Part shown: in pieces, positions 27,800 to 36,526 of the stretch | Numbering within the stretch: the stretch's first letter is position 1 | Layout: every line of letters begins with the position of its first letter | NCBI RefSeq assembly: GCF_013035315.1 | Contig: NZ_WQHP01000011.1 | Coordinates: 55,874 to 119,873, forward strand | Reading direction: 5' to 3' | DNA: 64,000 bases | Source of the DNA: Ruegeria arenilitoris | Lineage (GTDB): Bacteria > Pseudomonadota > Alphaproteobacteria > Rhodobacterales > Rhodobacteraceae | Position numbers and translations under genes: made by a program | Notes under the pieces: generated by a model | Databases searched by the model: none | What the model saw: only the letters and a program-made list of their open reading frames with translations | What the model was told of the DNA's origin: nothing

Positions 27800-29410
27800 A
27801 TGAACAAGATCTTCGAAGTTCCACTTTATCCCTACGAACGCAGCCCTGATCAGGACTCTGCAACCTCGGTGCGTCACAAGGTTATTGTGGTCGGGGCCGG
27901 GCCTGTCGGGCTGGCGGTCGCGATTGATCTGGCCCAGCAAGGGGTCGAAACCGTGGTGCTGGACGACAATGACAAGGTCAGCTTTGGCAGTCGCGCGATC
28001 TGTTTCTCGCAACGCTCACTCGAAATCGCTGACCGGTTGGGCGCAGGACACAAACTGGTTGAAAAAGGAGTGCTGTGGGACGCGGGTAAAGTCTATTTCG
28101 ACAACCGCCAAGTTTATGAATTCCACCTTCAACCAGACAAGGGCTACGGAAACCCGGCCTTCATCAATCTCCAGCAGTACTACATGGAGAAAGCCCTTGT
28201 CGAACGGGTGCGGGAACTGCAGGCCGACGGCGCACCTATCGAAATCCGTGGGCAGAACAAGGTCGAGGCGATCGGCACCCATGACGATCACGTCACGCTT
28301 GAGGTCGAAACGCCAGAAGGGCCTTACAACGTCGAAGCCGATTGGCTGATTGCCTGCGACGGGGCTTATTCACCGACCCGCCGGATGCTGGGTCTGGATT
28401 TCGACGGGCGTGTGTTCGAGGATAACTTTCTGATCGCCGACGTGGTGATGCAGGCCGACTACCCGACCGAGCGCTGGTTCTGGTTCGACCCGCCCTTCAA
28501 TCGCGGCCAGTCTGCCCTGCTGCACAAACAACCGGACAATGTCTGGCGAATTGATCTGCAACTGGGCAAAGACATCGATCCAGAGCAGGAAAGAAAGCCA
28601 GAAAACGTGACCCCGCGGCTCAGGGCGATGTTGGGTGACGATGTCGACTTTGAACTCGAATGGGTCTCGATCTACACGTTCCAGTGCCGCCGCATGGATC
28701 GGTTCCGGCATGGCCGCGTGCTGTTTGCGGGCGACAGTGCGCATCAGGTCAGTCCATTCGGTGCGCGCGGGGCCAATTCCGGTCTGCAGGATGCAGACAA
28801 TCTGTGCTGGAAGCTGAAACTGGTCATCGACGGCAAAGCACCCGAGCTGTTTCTGGACAGCTATAGCCGCGAGAGGGTCGAAGCCGCGGATGAAAATATC
28901 CGAATGTCCACACTCTCGACCGAGTTCATTACGCCGAAATCCGATATGTCGCGCTTGTTGCGGGACGCCGTTCTGGACCTGAGCGAACATTTCGAATTCG
29001 CCCGCCCGCTGGTGAATTCCGGTCGTCTTAGCACGCCCTGCGCCTATTCTGGTTCGCCCCTCAGTTCAGCCGATGCACTGAACGGACCTGAGGTGACGCG
29101 GCCAGGTGCGGCTTGCCCCGATGCGCCACTGGGTGATGAGTTTCTGCTGCCTAAACTCGCGGGTCAGTTCACCTTGCTGACAATTGATGCGGATGCGCCC
29201 GACAGTCTCGAGGAAGGCGGAGTTACAGCCACGCGGTTGGCCCTGTCCGTCAAGGACGACCTGACCTTAGAGCTCAAGCGCAGGTATCTGGGGGATGCGC
29301 CCAGCGCAGCGTATCTGATCCGCCCCGATCAACACGTAGCTGCCCGCCGCGATACATTTGAAGAGAACGCATTCCGGCAAGCAATCCGTCGGGCCACCGG
29401 TAAGGAGTAA
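27800..29410 (+). CDS. FAD-dependent aromatic hydroxylase, MhpA/MhaA-like
   Basis: The protein is 536 aa from ATG 27800 (GGGGGAG upstream). The FAD dinucleotide fold is VIVVGAGPVGLAVAIDL (28-44); DGAYSPTRRMLG is the DG motif; VLFAGDSAHQVSPFGARG near 318 is the GD motif that binds FAD ribityl. This fits the class A flavin monooxygenases that hydroxylate phenols. Being between fahA and maiA with a tiny partner gene 5 nt downstream, it most resembles the 3-hydroxyphenylacetate 6-hydroxylase MhaA, which makes homogentisate. The substrate is inferred. Confidence 0.82.
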   Translation: MNKIFEVPLYPYERSPDQDSATSVRHKVIVVGAGPVGLAVAIDLAQQGVETVVLDDNDKVSFGSRAICFSQRSLEIADRLGAGHKLVEKGVLWDAGKVYFDNRQVYEFHLQPDKGYGNPAFINLQQYYMEKALVERVRELQADGAPIEIRGQNKVEAIGTHDDHVTLEVETPEGPYNVEADWLIACDGAYSPTRRMLGLDFDGRVFEDNFLIADVVMQADYPTERWFWFDPPFNRGQSALLHKQPDNVWRIDLQLGKDIDPEQERKPENVTPRLRAMLGDDVDFELEWVSIYTFQCRRMDRFRHGRVLFAGDSAHQVSPFGARGANSGLQDADNLCWKLKLVIDGKAPELFLDSYSRERVEAADENIRMSTLSTEFITPKSDMSRLLRDAVLDLSEHFEFARPLVNSGRLSTPCAYSGSPLSSADALNGPEVTRPGAACPDAPLGDEFLLPKLAGQFTLLTIDADAPDSLEEGGVTATRLALSVKDDLTLELKRRYLGDAPSAAYLIRPDQHVAARRDTFEENAFRQAIRRATGKE

Positions 29411-29415
29411 GCGAT

Positions 29416-29613
29416 ATGACCGATCTGATCCTCACCCCCAATCTGGACAATGCCGACGGTTTTTATGCCGACTTGGTAGCCGCTCATGACGGGCTGAACC
29501 GGCATGACAGCGATGCTCTGAACGCGCGGCTTCTGCTGATACTGGCCAACCACATCGGAGATACGGCCGTATTGTCAGACGCGCTGAAGGCTGCGGCGTT
29601 GAAGGAAACCTGA
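29416..29613 (+). CDS. Small DUF2783-type protein, possible hydroxylase partner
   Basis: The 65-aa protein begins MTDLILTPNLDNADGFYADL, continues AHDGLNRHDSDALNARLLLIL and ends with an Ala/Lys helix. It starts 5 nt after the hydroxylase stop, implying coupled expression. In Pseudomonas putida a similar-sized coupling protein (MhaB) works with the flavoprotein MhaA. I recall DUF2783 as the domain of such proteins; the match is by eye. Confidence 0.7.
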   Translation: MTDLILTPNLDNADGFYADLVAAHDGLNRHDSDALNARLLLILANHIGDTAVLSDALKAAALKET

Positions 29614-29631
29614 CATCCTAAGGAGGCCAGG

Positions 29632-30270
29632 ATGAGCGGTGTAGTGCTTTATGACTACAGGTGGTCTTCAGCCAGCTACCGCGTGCGGATTGCGCTGAAC
29701 CTTGCCGGGATCAATTACAGTACCGTCTCTGTTGACCTGAAGGAGGGCGAACAGAAGTCGACCAGCCATTTGGTCCGAAATCCGCAAGGTTTGGTTCCAG
29801 TCCTGGAAATCGATGGGCTGCGGCTGACTCAGTCTTTGGCAATAATCGACTACCTTGACCAAACCCGGGGTCTTGTGCTGCTGCCAACAGAACCGGCAGA
29901 GCGCGCAAAATCTCTGGCCCTTGCACAGTCCATCGCGGTCGATGTGCATCCGGTCTGCAATCTGTCAGTCGCCCAATATGCAGCTGCGCTCAGCGAAAAT
30001 GCCGATGATATGCCGGGTGAGTGGATGCGCCATTTCATACGTCCGGGTCTGCTGGCATTTGAGACACTTTTGGCAAGCTTCGATCAAGCGCCTTATTGTA
30101 CAGGTGCCAAACCCGGATTGGCCGACCTGTGCCTTGTTCCGCAACTCTACAACGCGCGTCGGTGGGATGTGGATCTGTCAGGTTTGCCCCGTATCCTGAG
30201 CGTCGAAGCTGCCTGTGCCGCCCACCCAAGCTTTGCTGAGGCCCACCCTGACGCCAACGCGCCTGCATGA
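29632..30270 (+). CDS. maiA: Maleylacetoacetate isomerase
   Basis: This is a 212-aa zeta-class glutathione-transferase-fold protein. The active-site stretch WSSASYRVRIALNLAGINY (12-30) matches the family SSCSxRVRIALN pattern with Ala in place of Cys, and NPQGLVPVLEIDG and LTQSLAIIDYLDQT form the glutathione site. It isomerises maleylacetoacetate to fumarylacetoacetate, supplying fahA. GGAGG-type site 8 nt upstream. Confidence 0.93.
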   Translation: MSGVVLYDYRWSSASYRVRIALNLAGINYSTVSVDLKEGEQKSTSHLVRNPQGLVPVLEIDGLRLTQSLAIIDYLDQTRGLVLLPTEPAERAKSLALAQSIAVDVHPVCNLSVAQYAAALSENADDMPGEWMRHFIRPGLLAFETLLASFDQAPYCTGAKPGLADLCLVPQLYNARRWDVDLSGLPRILSVEAACAAHPSFAEAHPDANAPA

Positions 30271-30357
30271 CCCCGCGCACACAGGCTGTGTGCAGGCGCA
30301 AGTGGTTATACGGCCCAGCTGCGCTTACCTTTTTTGTATTCGTTGCAGGAGGTCCAA

Positions 30358-30687
30358 ATGCCTGAAATCACCGGCTATCACGCCCATGTCTATTTCGACG
30401 CCGACACACAGGATACGGCCCGACAGGTCTGCGAAGAAGCTACCCGTCTGTTTCCCGTACAAATGGGGCGGATGCATGCGAAAAATGTCGGCCCGCACCC
30501 AAGGTGGAGCTGTCAGCTGGGCTTTGCGCCTGACGCGTTTGATCAGGTGATCCCATGGCTGATGCTGAACCGACAAGGTCTGACCATCTTCACCCACCCG
30601 GAAACCGGCGACCATCTGGCGGACCACCGGGACCGGGCGGTTTGGATGGGCGAACTCCTGGAGCTTGACCTGTCGATTTTCGACTAG
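30358..30687 (+). CDS. DOPA 4,5-dioxygenase-family protein
   Basis: The protein is 109 aa from ATG 30358, with AGGAGG upstream. It shows the family's conserved HAHVYFD (residues 6-12), MGRMHAKNVGPHPRWSCQLGF and the late THPETGDHLADHRDRAVWMG, so histidines that could bind Fe(II) are spread across the chain. Plant and fungal relatives cleave DOPA extradiol; bacterial ones are little known. It is the last gene of the cluster and converges on the ligase. Confidence 0.8.
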   Translation: MPEITGYHAHVYFDADTQDTARQVCEEATRLFPVQMGRMHAKNVGPHPRWSCQLGFAPDAFDQVIPWLMLNRQGLTIFTHPETGDHLADHRDRAVWMGELLELDLSIFD

Positions 30688-30689
30688 GG

Positions 30690-32315
30690 TTAATCCAACG
30701 CCCGCGCCTGATCCCGCAGCTTGAACTTCTGGATCTTACCGGTCGAAGTCTTGGGCAAAGGCCCGAACACCACTGTCTTCGGTGCCTTGAAATGGGCCAT
30801 ATTATCGCGGCAGAACCCGATGACCTCGGCTTCGGTCGCTTGCGCATCCGGCTTCAGCTCGATGAAGGCACAGGGTGTTTCGCCCCATTTGTCATCGGGG
30901 CGCGCCACCACAGCAGCCTCCATCACGGCAGGATGTTTATAGAGGATATCCTCGACCTCAACCGACGAGATATTCTCGCCACCCGAAATGATGATGTCCT
31001 TGGACCGGTCTTTAAGCGCAATATAACCGTCCGGGTGCATTACGCCGAGGTCACCCGAGGCAAACCAGCCGCCTCGAAACGCATTGTCCGTAGCCTCGGC
31101 ATTCTTCAGGTAGCCTTTCATGACGACATTGCCCTGCATAAAAATCTCACCCATCGTCTCGCCATCGGCGGGCACTGGTTCCAGTGTATCCGGGTCGGCC
31201 ACCATCAAGCCCGACAATGCCGTATATCGCACGCCCTGACGCACCTTGAGCGCCGCGCGCTCTTCGGCTGGCTTGTCGTTCCACTCGTCTTTCCATGCGC
31301 ACACGACAGAGGGACCGTAGGTCTCGGTCAGGCCATAAACATGAGTCACCTCTATGCCCATGTTCTCCATGCTCTCAATCACAGCGGCAGGCGGCGGGGC
31401 TCCTGCAGTCATCACCTTAATCTCATGGTCAAAATCCTTGAGGTGATCGGGGGCGTTGGCCAGCATGTTCAGGACGATCGGCGCGCCACAGAAATGGGTG
31501 ACCTTCTCATCCCGGAATGCTGCATAGATCGGCTCGTCCCGCACGGCGCGCAAACAGACCGACACTCCGGCATTCGCCGCCATCGCCCACGGAAAGCACC
31601 ACCCGTTGCAATGGAACATCGGCAGGGTCCACAGATAGACCGAGTGCTTGGGCATGTTCCAATCCAGCAGGTCCGACTGCGCGTTCAACGCGGCGCCTCT
31701 GTGATGATACACAACCCCTTTCGGGTTACCGGTCGTCCCAGAAGTATAGTTCAGCGTAATCGCGTCCCACTCATCATTGGGCAAGGACCAGTCATATTCA
31801 GGGTCACCTTCGGCCAGCAGGGCGTCATAGGTCAGGCTGCCCAGCTTTTCGCCACCCTCAAAGCTGGGATCTTCGATATCAATGACCAGAATGTCGTGAT
31901 CGACCTGTTTTAGCGCCTCTTTCACGACGCCCGAGAATTCAGGATCGACCAGCAGAGCCTTTGACTCAGCATGGTTCAGGATGAAGGCAATGATCGGAGC
32001 ATCCAGCCGGGTGTTGATGGCGTTCAGCACAGCACCCGCCATTGGAACGCCGAAATGTGCCTCGTACATCTCGGGGATATTGGCGGCGATGATTGATACC
32101 GTATCCCCTACCCCAAGGCCGCGCGCGGACAAAGCTCCGGCCAATTGCCGACAGCTTGAATAGGTTTCGGCCCAAGTATAGCGGCGCGCGCCGTAGACCA
32201 CCGACGGATAATCTGGGTAAATCAGCGCTGTCCGCTCGATAAAACTCAGCGGTGACAGCGGCGTATAATTCGCGCGGCTTTTGTCCAAATGACGCTCATA
32301 GATATTGGCATTTGT
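30690..32315 (-). CDS. Acyl-CoA synthetase, possible DmdB-type
   Basis: From ATG 32315 the protein begins MTNANIYERHLDKSRANY, about 541 aa. ANL motifs in order: YTSGTTGNPKGVVYHH (A3), YGLTETYGPS (A5), GGWFASGDLG (A7) and KTSTGKIQKFKLR with the C-terminal catalytic lysine (A10). It adenylates a carboxylate and forms a CoA thioester. It resembles the methylmercaptopropionate-CoA ligases (DmdB) of roseobacters, and lies near tpa as I recall in Ruegeria pomeroyi, but substrate is not proven. A separate possibility is a medium-chain fatty-acid ligase. Confidence 0.8.
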   Translation of the reverse strand, partial: TNANIYERHLDKSRANYTPLSPLSFIERTALIYPDYPSVVYGARRYTWAETYSSCRQLAGALSARGLGVGDTVSIIAANIPEMYEAHFGVPMAGAVLNAINTRLDAPIIAFILNHAESKALLVDPEFSGVVKEALKQVDHDILVIDIEDPSFEGGEKLGSLTYDALLAEGDPEYDWSLPNDEWDAITLNYTSGTTGNPKGVVYHHRGAALNAQSDLLDWNMPKHSVYLWTLPMFHCNGWCFPWAMAANAGVSVCLRAVRDEPIYAAFRDEKVTHFCGAPIVLNMLANAPDHLKDFDHEIKVMTAGAPPPAAVIESMENMGIEVTHVYGLTETYGPSVVCAWKDEWNDKPAEERAALKVRQGVRYTALSGLMVADPDTLEPVPADGETMGEIFMQGNVVMKGYLKNAEATDNAFRGGWFASGDLGVMHPDGYIALKDRSKDIIISGGENISSVEVEDILYKHPAVMEAAVVARPDDKWGETPCAFIELKPDAQATEAEVIGFCRDNMAHFKAPKTVVFGPLPKTSTGKIQKFKLRDQARALD

Positions 32316-32538
32316 CATTTGCTGATCCTCCCTCTTCACTTCGGGCGAATTGAGCACAAACTTGTTCATCTGACAAATCCGTAAAAATACGGCGCGGCCA
32401 TGGACTGGAATTACGGGATGATGCAATCTGGCCCTATCTCCGAAACAGCTTTCGCGGTGATCTGAGCCATCGAAAACACAAGGCCGGGATAGTCCAATTT
32501 AGGCAACCCGCGCACCAGCCATTCTGAAAGGACATGTC

Positions 32539-33936
32539 ATGGACGGCACGTTCAACGAAAACGATCTTTCCCACGTGGTCGAAGCCGACCGCGCCCATAT
32601 CTGGCACCACCTGCTGCAGCATAAACCCTTTGAAACCAATGATCCGCGTATCATTGTCGAAGGCAAAGGCATGCGTGTCTGGGACCAGAATGGCAAAGAG
32701 CATCTGGACGCTGTGTCCGGCGGCGTATGGACCGTCAACGTAGGCTATGGCCGCGAATCGATCTGCAAGGCCGTGTATGACCAGCTGATGAAGCTATGCT
32801 ACTTCGCGAACACTGCTGGCTCGATCCCCGGTTCGATATTTGCTGAAAAGCTGATCGACAAAATGCCTGGCATGAGCCGTGTTTATTACACCAACTCTGG
32901 TTCGGAAGCGAACGAGAAGGTGTTCAAAATGGTTCGTCAGATTGCGCACAAGCGTTATGGCGGCAAGAAGACCAAGATCCTGTATCGCGACCGCGACTAC
33001 CACGGCTCGACCCTGGCAACCATGTCGGCAGGCGGTCAAGACGAGCGTACGGCCCAGTACGGCCCGTTCGCCCCTGACTTCATCCGCGTTCCGCACTGCA
33101 TGGAATACCGCAAGCACGAGCTGGACATGGAAAACCTGTCTGGCGAAGCCTTCGGCAAAGCCTCAGCTGATGCCATCGAAGAGGTTATCCTGCGCGAAGG
33201 TCCTGAAACCGTTGGCGCGCTGTGCCTCGAGCCTGTGACCGCAGGTGGCGGCGTGATCGAAGCCCCCGAGGGTTATTGGGAACGTGTGCAGGAAATCTGC
33301 AAAAAGTACGACATTCTGCTGCACATCGACGAGGTTGTCTGCGGCGTGGGCCGTACGGGCACTTGGTTCGGCTATCAGCAATACGGCATCAAGCCGGACT
33401 TCGTGACCATGGCCAAAGGTGTTGCCTCGGGTTACGCGGCAATTGCCGTAATGGTTACCACCGAAGAAGTCTTTGACATGTTTAAGGACGATGCCTCGGA
33501 TCCGCTGAACTACTTCCGTGACATCTCGACCTTTGGCGGCTGTACCGCTGGCCCGGCGGCCGCGATCGAAAACATGCGCATCATCGAGGACGAGAACCTG
33601 CTGCAGAACTGTACCGACATGGGCTTCCGCATGAAGGATAACCTGCAGGCGCTGATGGAAAAGCACAAGGTGATCGGCGACGTCCGCGGCAAGGGTCTTT
33701 TCCTTGGTGCCGAACTGGTTGCAGACCGCGCGACCAAAGAACCGATGGACGAGAAAAAGGTTCAGGCCGTTGTCGCGGACTGTATGGCGCAGGGCGTGAT
33801 CATCGGGGCGACCAACCGTTCGATCCCCAGCCGCAACAACACGTTGTGCTTCTCACCGGCCTTGATCGCGACAGCCGACGATATCGACCAGATCACGGAT
33901 GCGGTCGACGGCGCGCTGGGGCGTGTATTCGGCTAA
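32539..33936 (+). CDS. tpa: Taurine-pyruvate aminotransferase
   Basis: The 465-aa class III aminotransferase moves the amino group of taurine to pyruvate, giving sulfoacetaldehyde and alanine. It opens MDGTFNENDLSHVVEADRA, typical of roseobacter Tpa, has GGVWTVNVGYGRESI near 57, HIDEVVCGVGRTG near 262 (PLP Asp), and FVTMAKGVASGYAAI near 290 with the PLP lysine. AAAGGA precedes the ATG. No tauABC transporter, xsc or pta is near. Confidence 0.88.
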   Translation: MDGTFNENDLSHVVEADRAHIWHHLLQHKPFETNDPRIIVEGKGMRVWDQNGKEHLDAVSGGVWTVNVGYGRESICKAVYDQLMKLCYFANTAGSIPGSIFAEKLIDKMPGMSRVYYTNSGSEANEKVFKMVRQIAHKRYGGKKTKILYRDRDYHGSTLATMSAGGQDERTAQYGPFAPDFIRVPHCMEYRKHELDMENLSGEAFGKASADAIEEVILREGPETVGALCLEPVTAGGGVIEAPEGYWERVQEICKKYDILLHIDEVVCGVGRTGTWFGYQQYGIKPDFVTMAKGVASGYAAIAVMVTTEEVFDMFKDDASDPLNYFRDISTFGGCTAGPAAAIENMRIIEDENLLQNCTDMGFRMKDNLQALMEKHKVIGDVRGKGLFLGAELVADRATKEPMDEKKVQAVVADCMAQGVIIGATNRSIPSRNNTLCFSPALIATADDIDQITDAVDGALGRVFG

Positions 33937-33957
33937 GACGCGTTCTATCGAAACAGA

Positions 33958-33988
33958 AAACCGGCGCCAAACGCGCCGGTTTTTTTGT
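33958..33988. terminator. Intrinsic terminator shared by tpa and the sulfotransferase gene
   Basis: ACCGGCGC and GCGCCGGT are separated by a 5-nt loop and followed by seven T on the plus strand, with an A run on the other side for minus-strand transcripts. Confidence 0.85.
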
Positions 33989-33994
33989 TATGGC

Positions 33995-34678
33995 TTAGGA
34001 CGCGATTTCAGGAATGCGCGCATCGCGCGGGTCTTCGGAATAGTCGAAATTGTCAAAGACCCAGCCCATCGTGCGCTTGACCGCGTCGGTCGAGGCCGCG
34101 TCATAGAAATCAGCAACCGGCACATCGCCCCATTTGCGAATACCCTTGTTGAATTCAGGCAGCGGATCCAACGGCTTTTCAAAACCCAGTTTCTTGGCCA
34201 TGCGCGACAGGTCATCACCCAGACATTCAAAACGGATCGCGTCCTGAGCAACAAACTTATCGTCAATAGTGACAATGTCGCGGTCCGTGGCATACCGAGG
34301 GCGGACACAGAACTGACGGAATGCGGCGCGCACCTCGTCAAAATTGTCGGATTGTATGATTGCGTCCTCGCGGCGCAGCCAGAAGAAGTGGGACACAACC
34401 CGATCAAAAGGGTTGCGCACCGCGGTAAAGCGGAAATACGCGTCCCATTTTTCGCGCCCCAAACGCCGACGCACGCGCGCCGCCGGGATATGCGGCCGCC
34501 ATCCTTCGGGCGCGGGGCCACGCGCGACGCCCTCGGCATACCGGGCATCCGACAACTCCAGCGGCAAATCGTCTTCAAGCGTGGTGCAAAACGGGAACAA
34601 GGCCCGCTCGATACTGGTTCCGGCCGTCTTGCGAGACTTCAGGAAAATGAACTTGTACTTGTTGCTGATGGCAACCAT
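33995..34678 (-). CDS. Sulfotransferase family protein (Sulfotransfer_2-like)
   Basis: The 227-aa protein has FIFLKSRKTAGTSIERALF near the N-terminus (5'-phosphosulfate loop) and FTAVRNPFDRVVSHFFWL near residue 88 (3'-phosphate site), both needed to bind PAPS. The acceptor is probably a surface polysaccharide or lipid. Its two PAPS motifs are better kept than in the sulfotransferase-like gene in the rimM operon. Monocistronic, converging on tpa. Confidence 0.8.
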   Translation of the reverse strand: MVAISNKYKFIFLKSRKTAGTSIERALFPFCTTLEDDLPLELSDARYAEGVARGPAPEGWRPHIPAARVRRRLGREKWDAYFRFTAVRNPFDRVVSHFFWLRREDAIIQSDNFDEVRAAFRQFCVRPRYATDRDIVTIDDKFVAQDAIRFECLGDDLSRMAKKLGFEKPLDPLPEFNKGIRKWGDVPVADFYDAASTDAVKRTMGWVFDNFDYSEDPRDARIPEIAS

Positions 34679-34926
34679 GGTCTCACCTGCTCAAACTGTT
34701 CCGGATGTCTTGTATCAGCCTGATTGACCAGAGCATCCAATTGATCAGACGCGCGTGCCAGCTACATCCGTTACGGGGCGACTATTAGCAAGAAACCCCC
34801 GGCATTCCAGCCCTGTTGGTGAACTGGTCCAGCCGCTGTTGCTTTCAAACAAAGGCCGGCACGAGCCGTCTTGACGCCGCAGCGAGGAAGGTCGAGCTTG
34901 GCACCACAAACGCAACGGGACAGCAA

Positions 34927-35694
34927 ATGAAAACACTTCTGTGTATCGGGGATTCGCATTCCCGACTGATTGGCACAAAACCGGACGGGTCTGGCTTTCG
35001 GTATGGGCGGATCAGTGCCACGACAATCGACGGCTTTGACGCTGCCCATGTCGTCAGCATCAAGGGCGCGACGGCGGCGGGGTTTTATCCAAAAGATGAC
35101 AAAGGCTCATCCTTCTTTCGCGCGTCCCGGGCGATCCGCCGCCTTGACCCGGATGTCATCTGTTTCGGGTTTGGCCAGGTCGATGCCGAGCTGAGCTGCT
35201 ATTACGTTGCCTTCCGGGACAATATCAGCCTCGAAGAGGCCATCGACACCCGGCTGCATCTGCAAGATCGGTATCTTGAGGCCTGCCGCGGCCTCGCGGG
35301 CAGCCGGGGGGTCGCAATCAAGGGCCTGAACACCGCAACGATTGATGAACCGAAAGCCCTGCGGAAACTGCTGCACCGCCGGATTCGCCCGCGTCTGGAC
35401 ATACCGCGCGGGCAGTTTTCGCAAAGGATGGAAGAGCTGAGCATCTCAGTCGACCGCCATTGGCAAATCAACGCCGCGCTTTCTTCGGGATTGCAGCAAA
35501 AAACAATGGCGCAGGGGCTGGCCTATTTCGATCTGCGTGATACGACCGGACGGGGCGACAAACCGGGATTGTCGAAACCCGAATACTGCGTTGGTGGCGG
35601 CGATGTGCATCTGCGTATGTCGCCCGAGGTAGAAAAGCAGTTCTCAAACGCGGTGGCTGCAACCGCGCAGACGGCTCTTACCCCCGCCGCCTAA
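34927..35694 (+). CDS. SGNH-hydrolase-like protein
   Basis: The protein is 255 aa from ATG 34927. LLCIGDSHSRLIG near residue 4 has the block I serine, FGFGQVD near 79 stands where SGNH enzymes have GxND, and GGGDVHLRMSPE near 222 carries the Asp and His of block V. It could be an esterase acting on glycans, in line with the adjacent sulfotransferase. No signal peptide. Function uncertain. Confidence 0.6.
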   Translation: MKTLLCIGDSHSRLIGTKPDGSGFRYGRISATTIDGFDAAHVVSIKGATAAGFYPKDDKGSSFFRASRAIRRLDPDVICFGFGQVDAELSCYYVAFRDNISLEEAIDTRLHLQDRYLEACRGLAGSRGVAIKGLNTATIDEPKALRKLLHRRIRPRLDIPRGQFSQRMEELSISVDRHWQINAALSSGLQQKTMAQGLAYFDLRDTTGRGDKPGLSKPEYCVGGGDVHLRMSPEVEKQFSNAVAATAQTALTPAA

Positions 35695-35711
35695 GCCAGC
35701 CACTCAGAAAA

Positions 35712-35740
35712 AAAGGCCGCCCCGATTGGGACGGCCTTTC
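35712..35740. terminator. Hairpin terminator between the SGNH gene and rplT
   Basis: AAAGGCCGCCCC and GGGACGGCCTTT pair with one mismatch over a short loop. It has A/T runs on both sides and serves two convergent transcripts, ending rplT 24 nt after its stop. Confidence 0.75.
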
Positions 35741-35763
35741 ATTCACTGTCTCTCGAAAGAGGA

Positions 35764-36129
35764 TCAGGCAGCCAGAGCAGCCTGAGCTTTGGCGACGATC
35801 GCGCCGAACGCTTCCGGTTCGTGCACGGCCAGGTCGGCCAGAACTTTGCGGTCCACTTCAATACCGGCCAGGTTCAGGCCGTTGATGAAGCGGGAATATG
35901 TCAGTGCTTCGTCATGCGAACGGACAGCAGCGTTGATGCGCTGGATCCACAGCGCGCGGAAATTGCGCTTGCGGTTCTTACGGTCGCGGGTTGCGTACTG
36001 GTTGGCCTTGTCGACGGCCTGACGGGCAACCTTGAAGGTGCTCTTGCGGCGGCCATAGTAACCTTTGGCGGCCTTGATGACCTTCTTGTGACGGGCGTGA
36101 GTTACGGTTCCACCTTTAACGCGGGACAT
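35764..36129 (-). CDS. rplT: 50S ribosomal protein L20
   Basis: The 121-aa protein is canonical L20: [38 protein letters not shown] and [19 protein letters not shown]. It is an early 23S rRNA-binding assembly protein. It follows rpmI by 14 nt. infC, which often precedes this pair, is not adjacent. Confidence 0.97.
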   Translation of the reverse strand: MSRVKGGTVTHARHKKVIKAAKGYYGRRKSTFKVARQAVDKANQYATRDRKNRKRNFRALWIQRINAAVRSHDEALTYSRFINGLNLAGIEVDRKVLADLAVHEPEAFGAIVAKAQAALAA

Positions 36130-36143
36130 CTCTTAATCTCCTC

Positions 36144-36344
36144 TTAGCGGTCGTAGGGCATGTAGCCCTTGACGATCTTGGCGTCGGGGGCGGACAGGGT
36201 GGTGTTGCCACGGGCGTCGCGGATGAACTTTTTGGTCCGCTTGATCATGCCGTGCCGTTTGCCGGCCTGGCCAGCAAGGACCTTACCGGTCGCAGTCACC
36301 TTAAAGCGCTTCTTGGCGCTCGACTTGGTCTTCATCTTAGGCAT
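36144..36344 (-). CDS. rpmI: 50S ribosomal protein L35
   Basis: The 66-aa protein starts [20 protein letters not shown] and is highly basic, as expected of L35. AAGGAG precedes the ATG. Its promoter should lie in the 180-nt gap before the symporter gene, since infC is elsewhere. Confidence 0.96.
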   Translation of the reverse strand: MPKMKTKSSAKKRFKVTATGKVLAGQAGKRHGMIKRTKKFIRDARGNTTLSAPDAKIVKGYMPYDR

Positions 36345-36492
36345 TTCCGTCTCCTTTCAGGGTTCGGTACTAAACGCGACTCGGCATGCCATCTCGGCCG
36401 GTCACGCGATCAGAAGCGCCGTTTACGCAAGTTCCGTCATAGTGGCAAGGGGGTTTCGACCAGAATCTGCGCTTTTCGCAGGGTGGTCAGGC

Positions 36493-36520
36493 ACCGGGGC
36501 AACCTGAGCCGCCCCGGTGA
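36493..36520 (-). terminator. GC-rich hairpin after the alanine symporter gene
   Basis: CACCGGGGC and GCCCCGGTG form a 9-bp stem just downstream of the symporter stop. No T run follows on the minus strand, so it may be a weak terminator or mRNA end protector. Confidence 0.4.
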
Positions 36521-36526
36521 AAGGTC

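Noticed and set aside
30792..31913. A 373-codon open frame opposite the acyl-CoA ligase.
   Set aside because: It is an antisense shadow of a well-supported ANL ligase; translation is rich in His and Arg and has no motif.
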